Made by a program: the position numbers and the translations under genes. A DNA stretch of 39,129 nt from Herbinix sp. (lineage in GTDB: Bacteria > Bacillota > Clostridia > Lachnospirales > Lachnospiraceae). A model generated the notes under the pieces. The model saw nothing but the letters and a program-made list of their open reading frames with translations. It had not been told where the DNA came from and ran no database searches. Of the stretch, positions 26,891 to 35,845 are shown one piece after another (the first letter of the stretch is position 1; each line of letters begins with the position of its first letter). The stretch covers positions 1-39,129 of the forward strand of contig JARBTJ010000032.1 in assembly GCA_029240245.1 (NCBI GenBank). The letters are read 5' to 3'.

Positions 26891-27301
26891 TTACTCATCA
26901 ATCGAAATATCTGAGGTATCCTCTTGCGCTGTTTCCGGAGCTACATAATTGTTCTTCTGTTTTATCTTTTCCAAATCTTCCTTAGAAATAATGATTTGAT
27001 CCATTCCCCTGACTAGAGACTTTTTCGCTTCGGTAGGATTCTTTTTCAGAAAATCAAGATAAAGGAATGCACCAACCGGATTGGGAGTAATGTTCTTTAA
27101 TACCTCTTCATAGGATAGGCCTTCCACCATAATGGAAGGAATCACACCATGATGATACCAATCCACAAATACTTCCTTAAGCTCCCGATCCATTCTGCGA
27201 ATGGAATTGATTGCTTCCTTCGCTTCATAATCGGTATAGGAATAACTCTCCTTTAAATCCTTCTTTAAAGAGGTATAAAATAGTAGTCTTTTCTTTTTCA
27301 T
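26891..27301 (-). CDS. Unknown 136-residue protein, last gene of Hsp70/AAA operon
   Basis: I do not recognise this family. The protein is soluble and mostly helical by composition, with a basic N-terminus (MKKKRLLFY), a central segment GVIPSIMVEGLSYEEVLKNI, and an acidic tail (ETAQEDTSDISIDE). It overlaps the zincin gene by 4 bases (ATGA), so it is translationally coupled and belongs to the operon. A role as partner or adaptor of the preceding zincin or AAA protein is only suggested by position. Confidence 0.8.
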   Translation of the reverse strand: MKKKRLLFYTSLKKDLKESYSYTDYEAKEAINSIRRMDRELKEVFVDWYHHGVIPSIMVEGLSYEEVLKNITPNPVGAFLYLDFLKKNPTEAKKSLVRGMDQIIISKEDLEKIKQKNNYVAPETAQEDTSDISIDE

Positions 27302-27975
27302 GCTTTTATTCTCCCTTCAAATTCCTTAATCGTCACACTGGCATAATCAAACGCCTCCACCTCAATAGCCTGTGTACGATATGCATAGAAGTTTCTTTTC
27401 CCATCAATCGGATGTTCTAAATTAAATATCCACTCCTTCAATTGCTGGTCGGTAAATCCATATACATTATCACCTGACAGTGCTTTTAACTGCATCGCAT
27501 GTCTGGTTTCGTGAATGACGGTATCGATTACTTCCCTTAATACCACCGGATCAAGTGCCGCTAGATATGCTCCGTTGATTTCAATCTTTTCCTCCGAGAA
27601 ATAGTAACAGCCCATGGTAGTTGCCGGTAATTCATAGCTTATTTCAACCTTAACATTTTGTAATTGCAACATGTCGAGAAGCTCTCTTGTGAATTCACTG
27701 ACAACTCCGGCTCTGTCCACCGGCTCTAAGGTTGCTAAGGATTCTCCGATCCTTCCATCGGGAAAATGCCGTTCCATAAGAGTTATAATCTGATTTAAAT
27801 ATGCCTGCTCCTGTTTCGAATAATCGCTGATGGAATGATATTTGCATATGTCCGAATCAAATAATTCTTTCATCACTTCTCTAGTAAATTCGATAATAAA
27901 TTTTATACTATTCGTTACTGCTTCTTTAATCGCATGGGCCGTTTCAGTAATTATTCTTCCAATTGTTTTCAGCAT
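27298..27975 (-). CDS. Zincin-like protein with HETRH motif
   Basis: Started at the ATG at 27975 (AAGGGA 7 bases upstream, and 4 bases after the AAA stop codon) it has 225 residues; the longer frame would overlap the AAA gene. A basic helical N-terminal half precedes IDTVIHETRHAMQ (HExxH at about 155-159) and AIEVEAFDYA, where Glu207 could be the third zinc ligand. This spacing fits a small metallopeptidase, not one I can name. No signal peptide, so it acts inside. Linked genes for unfoldases (Hsp70, AAA+) suggest processing of a remodelled protein. Confidence 0.82.
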   Translation of the reverse strand: MLKTIGRIITETAHAIKEAVTNSIKFIIEFTREVMKELFDSDICKYHSISDYSKQEQAYLNQIITLMERHFPDGRIGESLATLEPVDRAGVVSEFTRELLDMLQLQNVKVEISYELPATTMGCYYFSEEKIEINGAYLAALDPVVLREVIDTVIHETRHAMQLKALSGDNVYGFTDQQLKEWIFNLEHPIDGKRNFYAYRTQAIEVEAFDYASVTIKEFEGRIKA

Positions 27976-27979
27976 ATAC

Positions 27980-29830
27980 TCATCCCTTCTGGACATTCGT
28001 AATATATTCACGAATGATTCTATCTTTACTTAATCGGTTGATTTCATCGGTTATGACCTGATACAGCTTTCTATCATAAAAGTTGACCGGCAGCCGTTCT
28101 GTAACAAAATAGGACGCCGGCTCCACGCCCTCCTCCATTTTGTCCGGACGATTGGCCAGATCAAAATCACCGGTTCTGATAATCTCATCCCCGGCAGGCA
28201 GATAACCGTTAAATTTAATCTGTAGCCAGTAATGCACCAGATTATTTAGATTCGTCTTTCCATAAGGTCTTGTGTCCTCCATGGTTAGTTCAAAGTAGCG
28301 TAAAAATACTTCTGAACTAATAATGGCATTTCGCTGACTTTTATTCTGATAAATCTTTATCATTGTTTCATTTACCCAGCTCTCGATATCGGCACCGGTA
28401 TAAAATTTACCGCTGTTTGCTGCACAATTAAGAATGCGCTCAAAGTCATGATCCCTTCTTAAAAGGTGTTCATCAAATAATTTCCGGTTATTTTTCTGCC
28501 GCTCCTCCAATCTGACTTTGATAATGTCAATACATTCACGACTGGACGGCATAAAAGTATAAAACTTTCGGTCAAATCGACCGGAACGTAAAAATGCACT
28601 ATTGATTTTATTCGTATCGTTTGCTGTCGCATAGATCAGGATTGGCTTCTTATTATCCTGCATCCACCAAAGCATATAGCCGAACAGACGCTTCGTCACC
28701 TCATGCTCATCTCCTCCAGTCGGAAATGCTTTCTCCAGCTCATCAATGAATAGGATGCAGGGAGCTACTGCCTGTGCAAGCTCCAGTGCCCGGCGAAGCT
28801 TATTTTCAGATTCACCGATATATTTACCCATCACGGATCCCATATCCAGCTGGAGCAGCGGTACATCCATATCACTGGCTATTTTCTCAACCAGCAGGGA
28901 TTTTCCGGTACCGGGGACTCCGGCCATCAAAACACCCTTCGGCGGTTTGCAGCCTTCAAAGCTACCCGGATCACGGTAGATATCCTTTACCTCTGCAATT
29001 GCGCCAAGAATGTTTTCATTTCCTTTAAGGCAAGTTCCTTTCTTAACTTCAATAAATTTTATCATGCTATTCATCATAACCGTTTGCTGCTTCTGGTGCA
29101 GAATCTGTTCGTGAAATAAACTGCCGATATCCTCCCATCGGGATTTCATCATATCCGCAGTCATCCTTGAAAGCGTGGGAAATTCGTCCTCCACATAGGA
29201 GAAGACCGAGTGAATCTGTGAAATATTTAACCCTCGAAGGCTTTGAATCAATATCTTAATATGCTCCTTCAACAAAATATCACCCGTCGCAAGTATCTGG
29301 ACATTTATGTAGGAGGTTAAAATCCGTTCAATATCCTTTATATTTGGCAATGGTACTTCAATTACCTCAATAAAGCTTTCAAGTCCTTTGGGGACTGCCA
29401 GTTCCGGTGCACTTAAAAACAACACGGTTCTATCCCTGCAGGCCTTATCCGTAATTTTATCTCTCTTTTCCAAAAAGGATAATAATGAAACATATAGCTT
29501 CAGATTATGATTCTGCCCCTCCCCTCCCATCATGTGAAGGTGTGCGTTCTTGCAATAATAATACTTGGCAGGGTCCCCATCTGAACGCTTATATTCCATT
29601 TCAAAGGTTTCCTTATCACGAAAAATATCGATGTAATTAAAAGCCCCTTTTATAGTCTTTATCTTTTTAAACTCTTCTTTACAGTTTTCGAATAAGTATA
29701 AATCATTTGATTCTACTACCACCCTGTCAATAAAATTGATATCCTCAGTTACAAAGAAAATAATCGGCTTCTTTCCATAGACAAAGCTTAGCTTTTGAAT
29801 TACCTGTTCAATGATACTTCTCTCACTCAT
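27980..29830 (-). CDS. Ycf46-like AAA+ ATPase
   Basis: A 616-residue protein with one full AAA+ module: Walker A GVPGTGKS (304-311), Walker B ILFIDE (359-364), sensor-1 ATAND (401-405) and Arg fingers in RSGRFDRK. The N-terminal ~270 residues (for example TVLFLSAPELAVPKGLESFIEVIEVPLPNIKDIERIL) look like the degenerate AAA-like domain of Ycf46. A ~130-residue C-terminal extension follows. Ycf46 proteins are widespread but poorly understood. It probably forms a ring that remodels a protein. It lies 24 bases after the Hsp70-like gene and 4 bases before the zincin. Confidence 0.9.
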   Translation of the reverse strand: MSERSIIEQVIQKLSFVYGKKPIIFFVTEDINFIDRVVVESNDLYLFENCKEEFKKIKTIKGAFNYIDIFRDKETFEMEYKRSDGDPAKYYYCKNAHLHMMGGEGQNHNLKLYVSLLSFLEKRDKITDKACRDRTVLFLSAPELAVPKGLESFIEVIEVPLPNIKDIERILTSYINVQILATGDILLKEHIKILIQSLRGLNISQIHSVFSYVEDEFPTLSRMTADMMKSRWEDIGSLFHEQILHQKQQTVMMNSMIKFIEVKKGTCLKGNENILGAIAEVKDIYRDPGSFEGCKPPKGVLMAGVPGTGKSLLVEKIASDMDVPLLQLDMGSVMGKYIGESENKLRRALELAQAVAPCILFIDELEKAFPTGGDEHEVTKRLFGYMLWWMQDNKKPILIYATANDTNKINSAFLRSGRFDRKFYTFMPSSRECIDIIKVRLEERQKNNRKLFDEHLLRRDHDFERILNCAANSGKFYTGADIESWVNETMIKIYQNKSQRNAIISSEVFLRYFELTMEDTRPYGKTNLNNLVHYWLQIKFNGYLPAGDEIIRTGDFDLANRPDKMEEGVEPASYFVTERLPVNFYDRKLYQVITDEINRLSKDRIIREYITNVQKG

Positions 29831-29854
29831 AATCAGTCCTCACTTATCCTTCGT

Positions 29855-31861
29855 TTACACATCCTTTTGCTTATACACATACATGGCCATCATTTCAATT
29901 TGATTTGCTATAGACTCACTGAGACTTGCTTCTAATTCATGTAGTATATTGGTATAAATAGTATCCGAACCCGTATATTGACTAAGGATGCCTTTTCGAA
30001 TCTGGGTAACCAGTCCTTCCACATACTTAAGACCAAACATGGCATTAAAGCCGTTCAACAAACCGTTCGGATATATGTTTAAAGCATTAGCAAACAGTTT
30101 ATCTCGATCCGATTGGATATGATCATGATTAAATAGCACCCACCCGGCTCCAATCTTTCCAAGAACTCTATTTAAAAATTCACCGGCATTTACGTTAATC
30201 TGCACCAATTGTACGGAGTTTTGGATATTTTCATAAATACCCTTTGGCAATCGCATCTGATAATTATCAGGAATACGTACATTCAGACCACTTTCAATTT
30301 TTTTATTAAGCTCCTGAATTACTTTCGGGTAATTTTCATTGAACCACTCACCTACTGCTTGATTAATTTTGGGCTGATAATAACCGTTCTTCATTAAATC
30401 ATTGCATTTCTGGTCCATGGCCTTCGAAACGTCATCCAAGGTTGCATATTTTCTGTTCTTCCAATCATTTAGTATTGGCCAGATAACACCATCCAGCATC
30501 TCAGCTGCCAAAGGTGTTGCAATTTTTGTCGTTAAATCTGCTTCAATTGCGTTCGTAATGATTTCTTCCAGTCCTGAGATTATTTCCCGATACAAAATCT
30601 CTGTCTTTACCTCATGCTGAGCGATCCAAGCAAGCCCTCTAGCCACCGTATAGCTCGGTTCGTGAGAGATTTCAACGATATTCTGACCGAAAGTTTTCAT
30701 AGCTTGATTTACAAGAAATGGCATCTTGCTTCCGCCACCGGTCAGGATTACTTTTTTTACTTTAGCAATTTCATTCTGGATTCCTTTTCTCGCATTCTCA
30801 AAAAAGGTTTCACACCCGGCGTTCCAGGATTTAAAGATACTTATCCCTTTGGGCTGCGTTTTGTCATTGTATTCCACTTTCATATTGTTAATCACATACT
30901 CCATAAAGCTTCGATCGATCTGCTCAACAAAATATTGGTCCCGAATCTGTATCATGAAGGGTTGCATCTGTTGGGGCTCCTGACCCTCATCGCCATAAAA
31001 ATTTTCTTTGCAGGTTCTCATCTGAAATAGAGCCACCGGATCTGCAATGTCTGCCACGGCGTAATTTGACTGGCTCTTCTTATTAATAAGCTCAAGTGTA
31101 TGGTTAAGCATGTTCTGCTCTATGTATTTGGCTCCAAGGCTCACTCCGTATTCGCTCTTATTCTCTCCTTGGGAGACACAAGTGAAGTCAAAGGTACTTG
31201 ATCCGCTATCAGCACAGATAATCGTGTCATCGAAGGCAAACTTTTTATTGTTCTTTCCGACCGTCTGAGCCAATGCGGCAAAGGATTCGGACAAAACCAT
31301 AACCCTTTTCACCGAACGTCCCCCTGCCATAAGATTATGGGCCAGCATTTTTTGATAATTCTGTTCTTCTTCGCCTTCCCAGTTCCCACCGGCAGGCCTT
31401 CCAACCAGTACAATCGTTTCCCTTTCACCCTTAAGTTCATTATTTGAAATCTCGAATATTGTATCTAAAAATTTCTGAACAAATAGCTGCATAATTTCTT
31501 TCTTCGTATATAATTTATCCTTCAGCCTTCGCTCTCCGATAAATTCAGCATAAGCATCAGCCTCACTGGGTTTGCATTTAAAATTCACATAAAATCTACC
31601 AGGCAAACGGTTCTTTGATGCATTGATTGCATTCATTCCCACCTTCACATCGGACGGTCTGTCGTTAGGAACAAATAATGCTGTAATCATCTTCATTCTG
31701 GCACCTGAACCATCAATAAAAAATGAGCAAGGAGCATTCTGAATTGGATTAAAATAAGCAGCCGTAGTTTCGCCATCCCCGAAATCCAGTCCTATTACAT
31801 TACAACTGCCATCATGAATACATTGTAATTCCTCATTGTTGAAATCTTTAAATATCCTCAT
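29855..31861 (-). CDS. Hsp70-family ATPase with atypical C-terminal region
   Basis: Started at the ATG at 31861 (AAGGAAG 7 bases upstream; a TTG at 31885 is less likely) it has 668 residues. The Hsp70/actin nucleotide fold is clear: phosphate-1 GLDFGDGETTAA (24-35), phosphate-2 CADSGSSTFDF (216-226), adenosine motif LTGGGSKMPF (about 373-382). After about residue 415 the sequence is helical and Trp/Asn-rich, with no DnaK-like beta-sandwich substrate domain or EEVD-like end. It is a divergent Hsp70, not DnaK. No DnaJ or GrpE partner lies nearby; the paralogous proteins encoded just upstream may serve that purpose. Confidence 0.9.
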   Translation of the reverse strand: MRIFKDFNNEELQCIHDGSCNVIGLDFGDGETTAAYFNPIQNAPCSFFIDGSGARMKMITALFVPNDRPSDVKVGMNAINASKNRLPGRFYVNFKCKPSEADAYAEFIGERRLKDKLYTKKEIMQLFVQKFLDTIFEISNNELKGERETIVLVGRPAGGNWEGEEEQNYQKMLAHNLMAGGRSVKRVMVLSESFAALAQTVGKNNKKFAFDDTIICADSGSSTFDFTCVSQGENKSEYGVSLGAKYIEQNMLNHTLELINKKSQSNYAVADIADPVALFQMRTCKENFYGDEGQEPQQMQPFMIQIRDQYFVEQIDRSFMEYVINNMKVEYNDKTQPKGISIFKSWNAGCETFFENARKGIQNEIAKVKKVILTGGGSKMPFLVNQAMKTFGQNIVEISHEPSYTVARGLAWIAQHEVKTEILYREIISGLEEIITNAIEADLTTKIATPLAAEMLDGVIWPILNDWKNRKYATLDDVSKAMDQKCNDLMKNGYYQPKINQAVGEWFNENYPKVIQELNKKIESGLNVRIPDNYQMRLPKGIYENIQNSVQLVQINVNAGEFLNRVLGKIGAGWVLFNHDHIQSDRDKLFANALNIYPNGLLNGFNAMFGLKYVEGLVTQIRKGILSQYTGSDTIYTNILHELEASLSESIANQIEMMAMYVYKQKDV

Positions 31862-31888
31862 GTCTAGACTTCCTTTCTCCCGCAAATA

Positions 31889-32914
31889 CTATTTTTTACT
31901 CCCATCCATACTGCAGTATACCACTCCGTCACGATACACCGCCGGATAATCAATATCAAATTCGTTCCCCTTAATGAAGCTGTTTGCTTCAGGTGATCCC
32001 TCATTAAACTCTTCGAAAAACCGGAATATAAATTTATTTTTTTGATACGTTTCCATCAGCTGTTCACGAAATATCTTTAGTTGCTCACGATTCAGCTGTC
32101 CCTCCTGTATCATACTACGGATGCCTATGATTGGCATTCCAGCCTGTTTAAATACCTGATAACAATCCTCATAAAGTTCAAACACCTTACTTTGATGTTC
32201 CATGCTTTCCATATCATCAAGAAGTTTTTTCACGGAAGGCCTGTTTGTCTGCAGCTTCTCACTTTCGTCTGACAAGCCTGCAACATTTCCAGTTTTGGAC
32301 TCAAAACCCTTCTCAGTCAGCTCGAAGCGTTTGTTAAAAAGTATATTGGACAGATTCGGTCCTAAATAATAATTCAAGACCGAGATAACCTTATCATCAT
32401 TTTCCTCCTGTTCAAGATTATAATGACAATAACCAATTATTTTCTGAACAGCCGGTGTTACCTCAAGAAACAGTGCAGAATAGACAGACAGCTTTTTCTT
32501 TATTTGGAAATCATCTTTTTCCTTCAGATATTTTTCAGATAACACGTCTATTACTCTCTGCTCCTGTAAAAGCAACGACTCGAGATATTGCAGATCTAAG
32601 GCAAATTTTTGGCTTAATTTATCAACTGATACATTAAGATTAATTTTACTTCCTTTATAATCAAATTCTACTCCCGAAGTTCCTTCCCCTGTTTCACTCA
32701 GCCTACAAACACCCTGAGTATAATTTACTTTACCGCTATTTTCTGAAGTAATTTTAAAGGTTAAAACGTCGCCCTCAAACTCTTTGAACCGAAAATTAAC
32801 CTTACATTTACCGGGGGTCAATAATACCTCTTCAAACTGGATACTCGGATTTCTGGTTATATTCTTTATCGTTTGCGGAAGTCGATTAAAATTAATATTA
32901 TTTCTTCTTTCCAT
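31889..32914 (-). CDS. Unknown protein, paralogue of the neighbouring membrane-anchored protein
   Basis: A 341-residue soluble protein of unknown family. The first ~110 residues look beta-rich (FEEVLLTPGKCKVNFRFKEFEG). The C-terminal ~220 residues match the protein at 32917-33750 in order and spacing: GYCHYNLE/GLCHYRLE, LNYYLGPN/LNYLIGMN, IRSMIQEGQ/LRTMIEAGK, and the ending DYPAVYRDGVVYC/DYPALYQNGAVYC. No signal peptide or spans. It begins 2 bases after its paralogue and is followed by the Hsp70 gene, so it is a good candidate Hsp70 or AAA cofactor. Confidence 0.82.
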   Translation of the reverse strand: MERRNNINFNRLPQTIKNITRNPSIQFEEVLLTPGKCKVNFRFKEFEGDVLTFKITSENSGKVNYTQGVCRLSETGEGTSGVEFDYKGSKINLNVSVDKLSQKFALDLQYLESLLLQEQRVIDVLSEKYLKEKDDFQIKKKLSVYSALFLEVTPAVQKIIGYCHYNLEQEENDDKVISVLNYYLGPNLSNILFNKRFELTEKGFESKTGNVAGLSDESEKLQTNRPSVKKLLDDMESMEHQSKVFELYEDCYQVFKQAGMPIIGIRSMIQEGQLNREQLKIFREQLMETYQKNKFIFRFFEEFNEGSPEANSFIKGNEFDIDYPAVYRDGVVYCSMDGSKK

Positions 32915-32916
32915 CC

Positions 32917-33750
32917 CTACACAGCCTTTCTTCGTCCTACATAATCACAATATACTGCTCCATTCTGATAAAGAGCCGGATAATCCAAGGACCAATCATC
33001 TCCGTGAAGAAATTGCTTTGCATCCATGGAAGTCTCCGTAAAATCTTCATAATATTTAAATTCAAACCCGTAACGGTTAAATATTCGCTCTAATTCGGTG
33101 ATTTCATTTCGTACAGCAAGCTTATCCGTCTTTCCTGCTTCGATCATGGTCCGAAGGTGGAAGATCGGTTTTGCTAATTCAGCACACATTTTTTTCCGCT
33201 TATTGTATAACTCAAGTCTGTTTCTTTCATTATCATAATTCGCCATTAACCGTTTCAATTCACTGACCGGAATATTCATATCCGGCTGCGTTATCGACTG
33301 TTTCCTGTTGTTTGATCGAAGGTTTTCCAAGTCCCCTTGTTCATTCAAGCAAAACCCCTGATTGAACAGTTCATTATTAAAATTCATTCCAATCAGATAG
33401 TTTAAATCCTCGCGTACCTTTTCCTTCGAAGCACTTTCAAGGCGATAATGACATAATCCCATCAACTGCTGATTGCGCGGAATCAGCAGTTCGAATAACG
33501 AAGCATATACCTTATTAGCACGAACCTCCTCCAATTTAAGGCGGCTTTCTTCGCACTTTTGCATTAAATCCTCCTGCTCGCTTGCATACCCGGAGGAGGG
33601 GATAGCCGGTTCCTCCCTTCTCCTTGAGCGGATTGCTGTATATTTTTCCTTCTTATCTTTCTGATATAACCTTTGTGTAATAACAACCAAAACAGCAATA
33701 AAGAGAATCAATAGAAATAAAATCAACTTAATAAAATCTTTCATTTTCAT
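32917..33750 (-). CDS. Membrane-anchored paralogue of unknown family
   Basis: A 277-residue protein. A hydrophobic N-terminal segment (about 6-27) is followed by a basic stretch (KKEKYTAIRSRRR), which suggests an N-out or signal-anchor topology with the rest in the cytosol. Residues ~60-277 are homologous to the C-terminal part of the neighbour at 31889-32914, including GLCHYRLE, LFNQGF and DYPALYQNGAVYC near the end. This would tether one member of a paired module to the membrane. Stop-to-start spacing to the genes on either side is one or two bases. Confidence 0.83.
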   Translation of the reverse strand: MKMKDFIKLILFLLILFIAVLVVITQRLYQKDKKEKYTAIRSRRREEPAIPSSGYASEQEDLMQKCEESRLKLEEVRANKVYASLFELLIPRNQQLMGLCHYRLESASKEKVREDLNYLIGMNFNNELFNQGFCLNEQGDLENLRSNNRKQSITQPDMNIPVSELKRLMANYDNERNRLELYNKRKKMCAELAKPIFHLRTMIEAGKTDKLAVRNEITELERIFNRYGFEFKYYEDFTETSMDAKQFLHGDDWSLDYPALYQNGAVYCDYVGRRKAV

Positions 33751-33751
33751 T

Positions 33752-35209
33752 TCACCTACCCCTTACTTTATATAATTGCTTCGTATCAAAATAGTAAATC
33801 TCGATACGATCATCCTTGGTTCTGTACATTATTCCGGTATCGGATACCGAAATTTCTATAATGCTTCGGCTGATACCTTCCAAACGTTGTTCCCCTTCCT
33901 TCAACACCTGATAAACATCACCATCCGTCTTTAGGACAAATAATCCATTTTGACAAAGGCCTATTTCCTTCACCTCTTTACAAACCGGTGCGGTGATGTC
34001 ATTCCTATATACATTACCGTCCAGCGTCAGAACTGCAATTCCGTTATTACATGCGGATACACTCATAATAGGTTTATTTGTTACGTTATATGGCGTAGTT
34101 GATAAAAGCGTTCTCTCACTTGTGATTCCAATTACGGTATTAAGGCACACCTCTCCGTCAATCAAATGCTCAAATTCTTCTGCTCCGTATACATTGGTAA
34201 TCGCAGTACCATCCTCCCTGACCATCAGGTATTGGCTACCATAGATTGCAGTTGCTACCACATAACAGTTTCTCGGAATGTTCTGGATATCAACAGCAGC
34301 CATCACATTACTACCGCCATCATCCCCGGCAGGTAAGGCAAGGCCCAAAATTCCCTTATCGGAATCCGCTGCAAATGCAATCATATCAGGATACTGATAT
34401 ACACAACCGCGATAGTTTTTCAGTGGTATATTATGAACTGTTCCGGTAGCATCATCCAGATAAGCTCCGTATGTTCTTCCCATGGAAATCGTCTTTAGTT
34501 TACGGACAAATTCACCACCCATCATCACACAATACATAGATTGGCCTGCCTTTAATTCGTAGGAAGATATGATTTCTCCCTGATGAATTATATTTATCGT
34601 TTTAACGGCAGAAGTTCCATTTTTGATTTCCTTAATGTAGCTTTTCATGTTCCTCGATGATACAAAAAGCTTAAGATCAATTCGCTGTGCGTAATCATCA
34701 AAAGCAATCTGGGTTTTGGTCTGAAGCACATCCGGAATTAGCATATTCGGAAATAAAGCCTTTATTTTCGAGGCCTCTGCTTCATCTATTTCATTGTTTT
34801 GCATTAGATATATCAAAGCGAGTAATGCTTTATCTCGGGCTTCCTTAATGTTTTCTATCGGCAATAGGGTGTCTCGTATATTGAAATAAAGAGGAAAGCC
34901 TTCATCCTTTGTAACCTTTTGAACAAAGAATTTCTGAAAGATCTTTTCTAGACCCTCCTTCTTAAAATCCATTAATAAGCTTATTCTACTCATATGATTT
35001 GTACTACTGATATCTTCACGGCCGATATCATCTGCTTCCTTTTTTCCATCCAAATGATCGGCAAGCCGTACGTCCTCCAATGCAACCTCATCATTCACCA
35101 GTGTTTCCAGAAACAGTAGGAAATCTTCTTTTTTTTGCCACACCTCGGCAAGATTAAAATAATCAGCGAAATCAAATATATTACGTACTTTAAAACCGTT
35201 TAGAACCAT
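33752..35209 (-). CDS. Unknown protein, probable C-terminal beta-propeller
   Basis: A 485-residue protein. A helical N-terminal half (1-200) is followed by about 280 residues of repeated short beta strands (GIAVLTLDGNVYRND, GLFVLKTDGDVYQV, GIMYRTKDDRIEIYYF, YLMVREDGTAITNV). The recurring [LV]xxDGxVYxV pattern resembles RCC1-like or similar propellers. No signal peptide. Propellers usually form protein-binding platforms. The start has GGGGAGAAGAGG directly upstream; the gene is 21 bases after the HTH gene. Confidence 0.78.
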   Translation of the reverse strand: MVLNGFKVRNIFDFADYFNLAEVWQKKEDFLLFLETLVNDEVALEDVRLADHLDGKKEADDIGREDISSTNHMSRISLLMDFKKEGLEKIFQKFFVQKVTKDEGFPLYFNIRDTLLPIENIKEARDKALLALIYLMQNNEIDEAEASKIKALFPNMLIPDVLQTKTQIAFDDYAQRIDLKLFVSSRNMKSYIKEIKNGTSAVKTINIIHQGEIISSYELKAGQSMYCVMMGGEFVRKLKTISMGRTYGAYLDDATGTVHNIPLKNYRGCVYQYPDMIAFAADSDKGILGLALPAGDDGGSNVMAAVDIQNIPRNCYVVATAIYGSQYLMVREDGTAITNVYGAEEFEHLIDGEVCLNTVIGITSERTLLSTTPYNVTNKPIMSVSACNNGIAVLTLDGNVYRNDITAPVCKEVKEIGLCQNGLFVLKTDGDVYQVLKEGEQRLEGISRSIIEISVSDTGIMYRTKDDRIEIYYFDTKQLYKVRGR

Positions 35210-35230
35210 CCTCTTCTCCCCGCCCTTATC

Positions 35231-35707
35231 CTAGTTTTTACCAATTTCCACATCAAACGCGTTGATTTCATCCTGGCACTTTTGAAGTTCAATCATAAGC
35301 TGATCGATATTCATCTGAATGGCAATCCGTTTTTCATCCCACATATTTCTTGTCTCCAGAAGTTTAATATTATAGCTGATGCGATCTAAATCACTACGCT
35401 GCCCAACTGCTACCATAACATCCAGCAATCGCGGAATCTCTGTCAGGTTTTTATCCTGAAGCACCATCTTCATTAAAGGATTTTCGGTTCTGGGGAGCGA
35501 TACGACGATTCCGCTTTTCGTATACTTTTTACTATACTCAAGTAAATCCTCTTCTTTGATTTTACTTCCTACTCTTCCCGGGTTGACCTCTGCCTTCAGT
35601 TCTCCATTACGTATCGCCCTACGGAGGGTTTCTTCGTTTTTCGGTGCACTATTCGGTAAGATGGTATTTAAATATACCAATGCTTCTGAAATATTAAATG
35701 TTCTCAT
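35231..35707 (-). CDS. Excisionase-like HTH / coiled-coil protein
   Basis: Started at the second ATG (35707; GGAG 9 bases upstream), giving 158 residues. Residues ~20-60 (EETLRRAIRNGELKAEVNPGRVGSKIKEEDLLEY) fit a MerR/excisionase-type winged helix. The C-terminal half (about 105-158) is a likely coiled coil. It may bind DNA and autoregulate the operon, or use the fold for protein contacts. A strong stem-loop (35731-35768) lies in the leader just upstream. Confidence 0.78.
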   Translation of the reverse strand: MRTFNISEALVYLNTILPNSAPKNEETLRRAIRNGELKAEVNPGRVGSKIKEEDLLEYSKKYTKSGIVVSLPRTENPLMKMVLQDKNLTEIPRLLDVMVAVGQRSDLDRISYNIKLLETRNMWDEKRIAIQMNIDQLMIELQKCQDEINAFDVEIGKN

Positions 35708-35730
35708 AAATTCCATCTCCTTGATACAGC

Positions 35731-35768
35731 GTCAAGGCAATGTATCTTTTCGTACATTGCCCTTTGAC
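35731..35768 (-). promoter_or_regulatory. Stem-loop before the HTH gene
   Basis: GTCAAGGCAATGTA and TACATTGCC-ct-TTGAC form a 14-bp stem with a 2-base bulge and 8-base loop, 24 bases before the HTH start codon. There is no T run, so it is more likely an RNA-processing or translation-control structure than a terminator. Confidence 0.5.
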
Positions 35769-35845
35769 TATGTGATTGATTATTAATTTCCTACTTGAAT
35801 TCTATATAAAAGTTTATATATCGTGATATATCAAAACACTGATTA

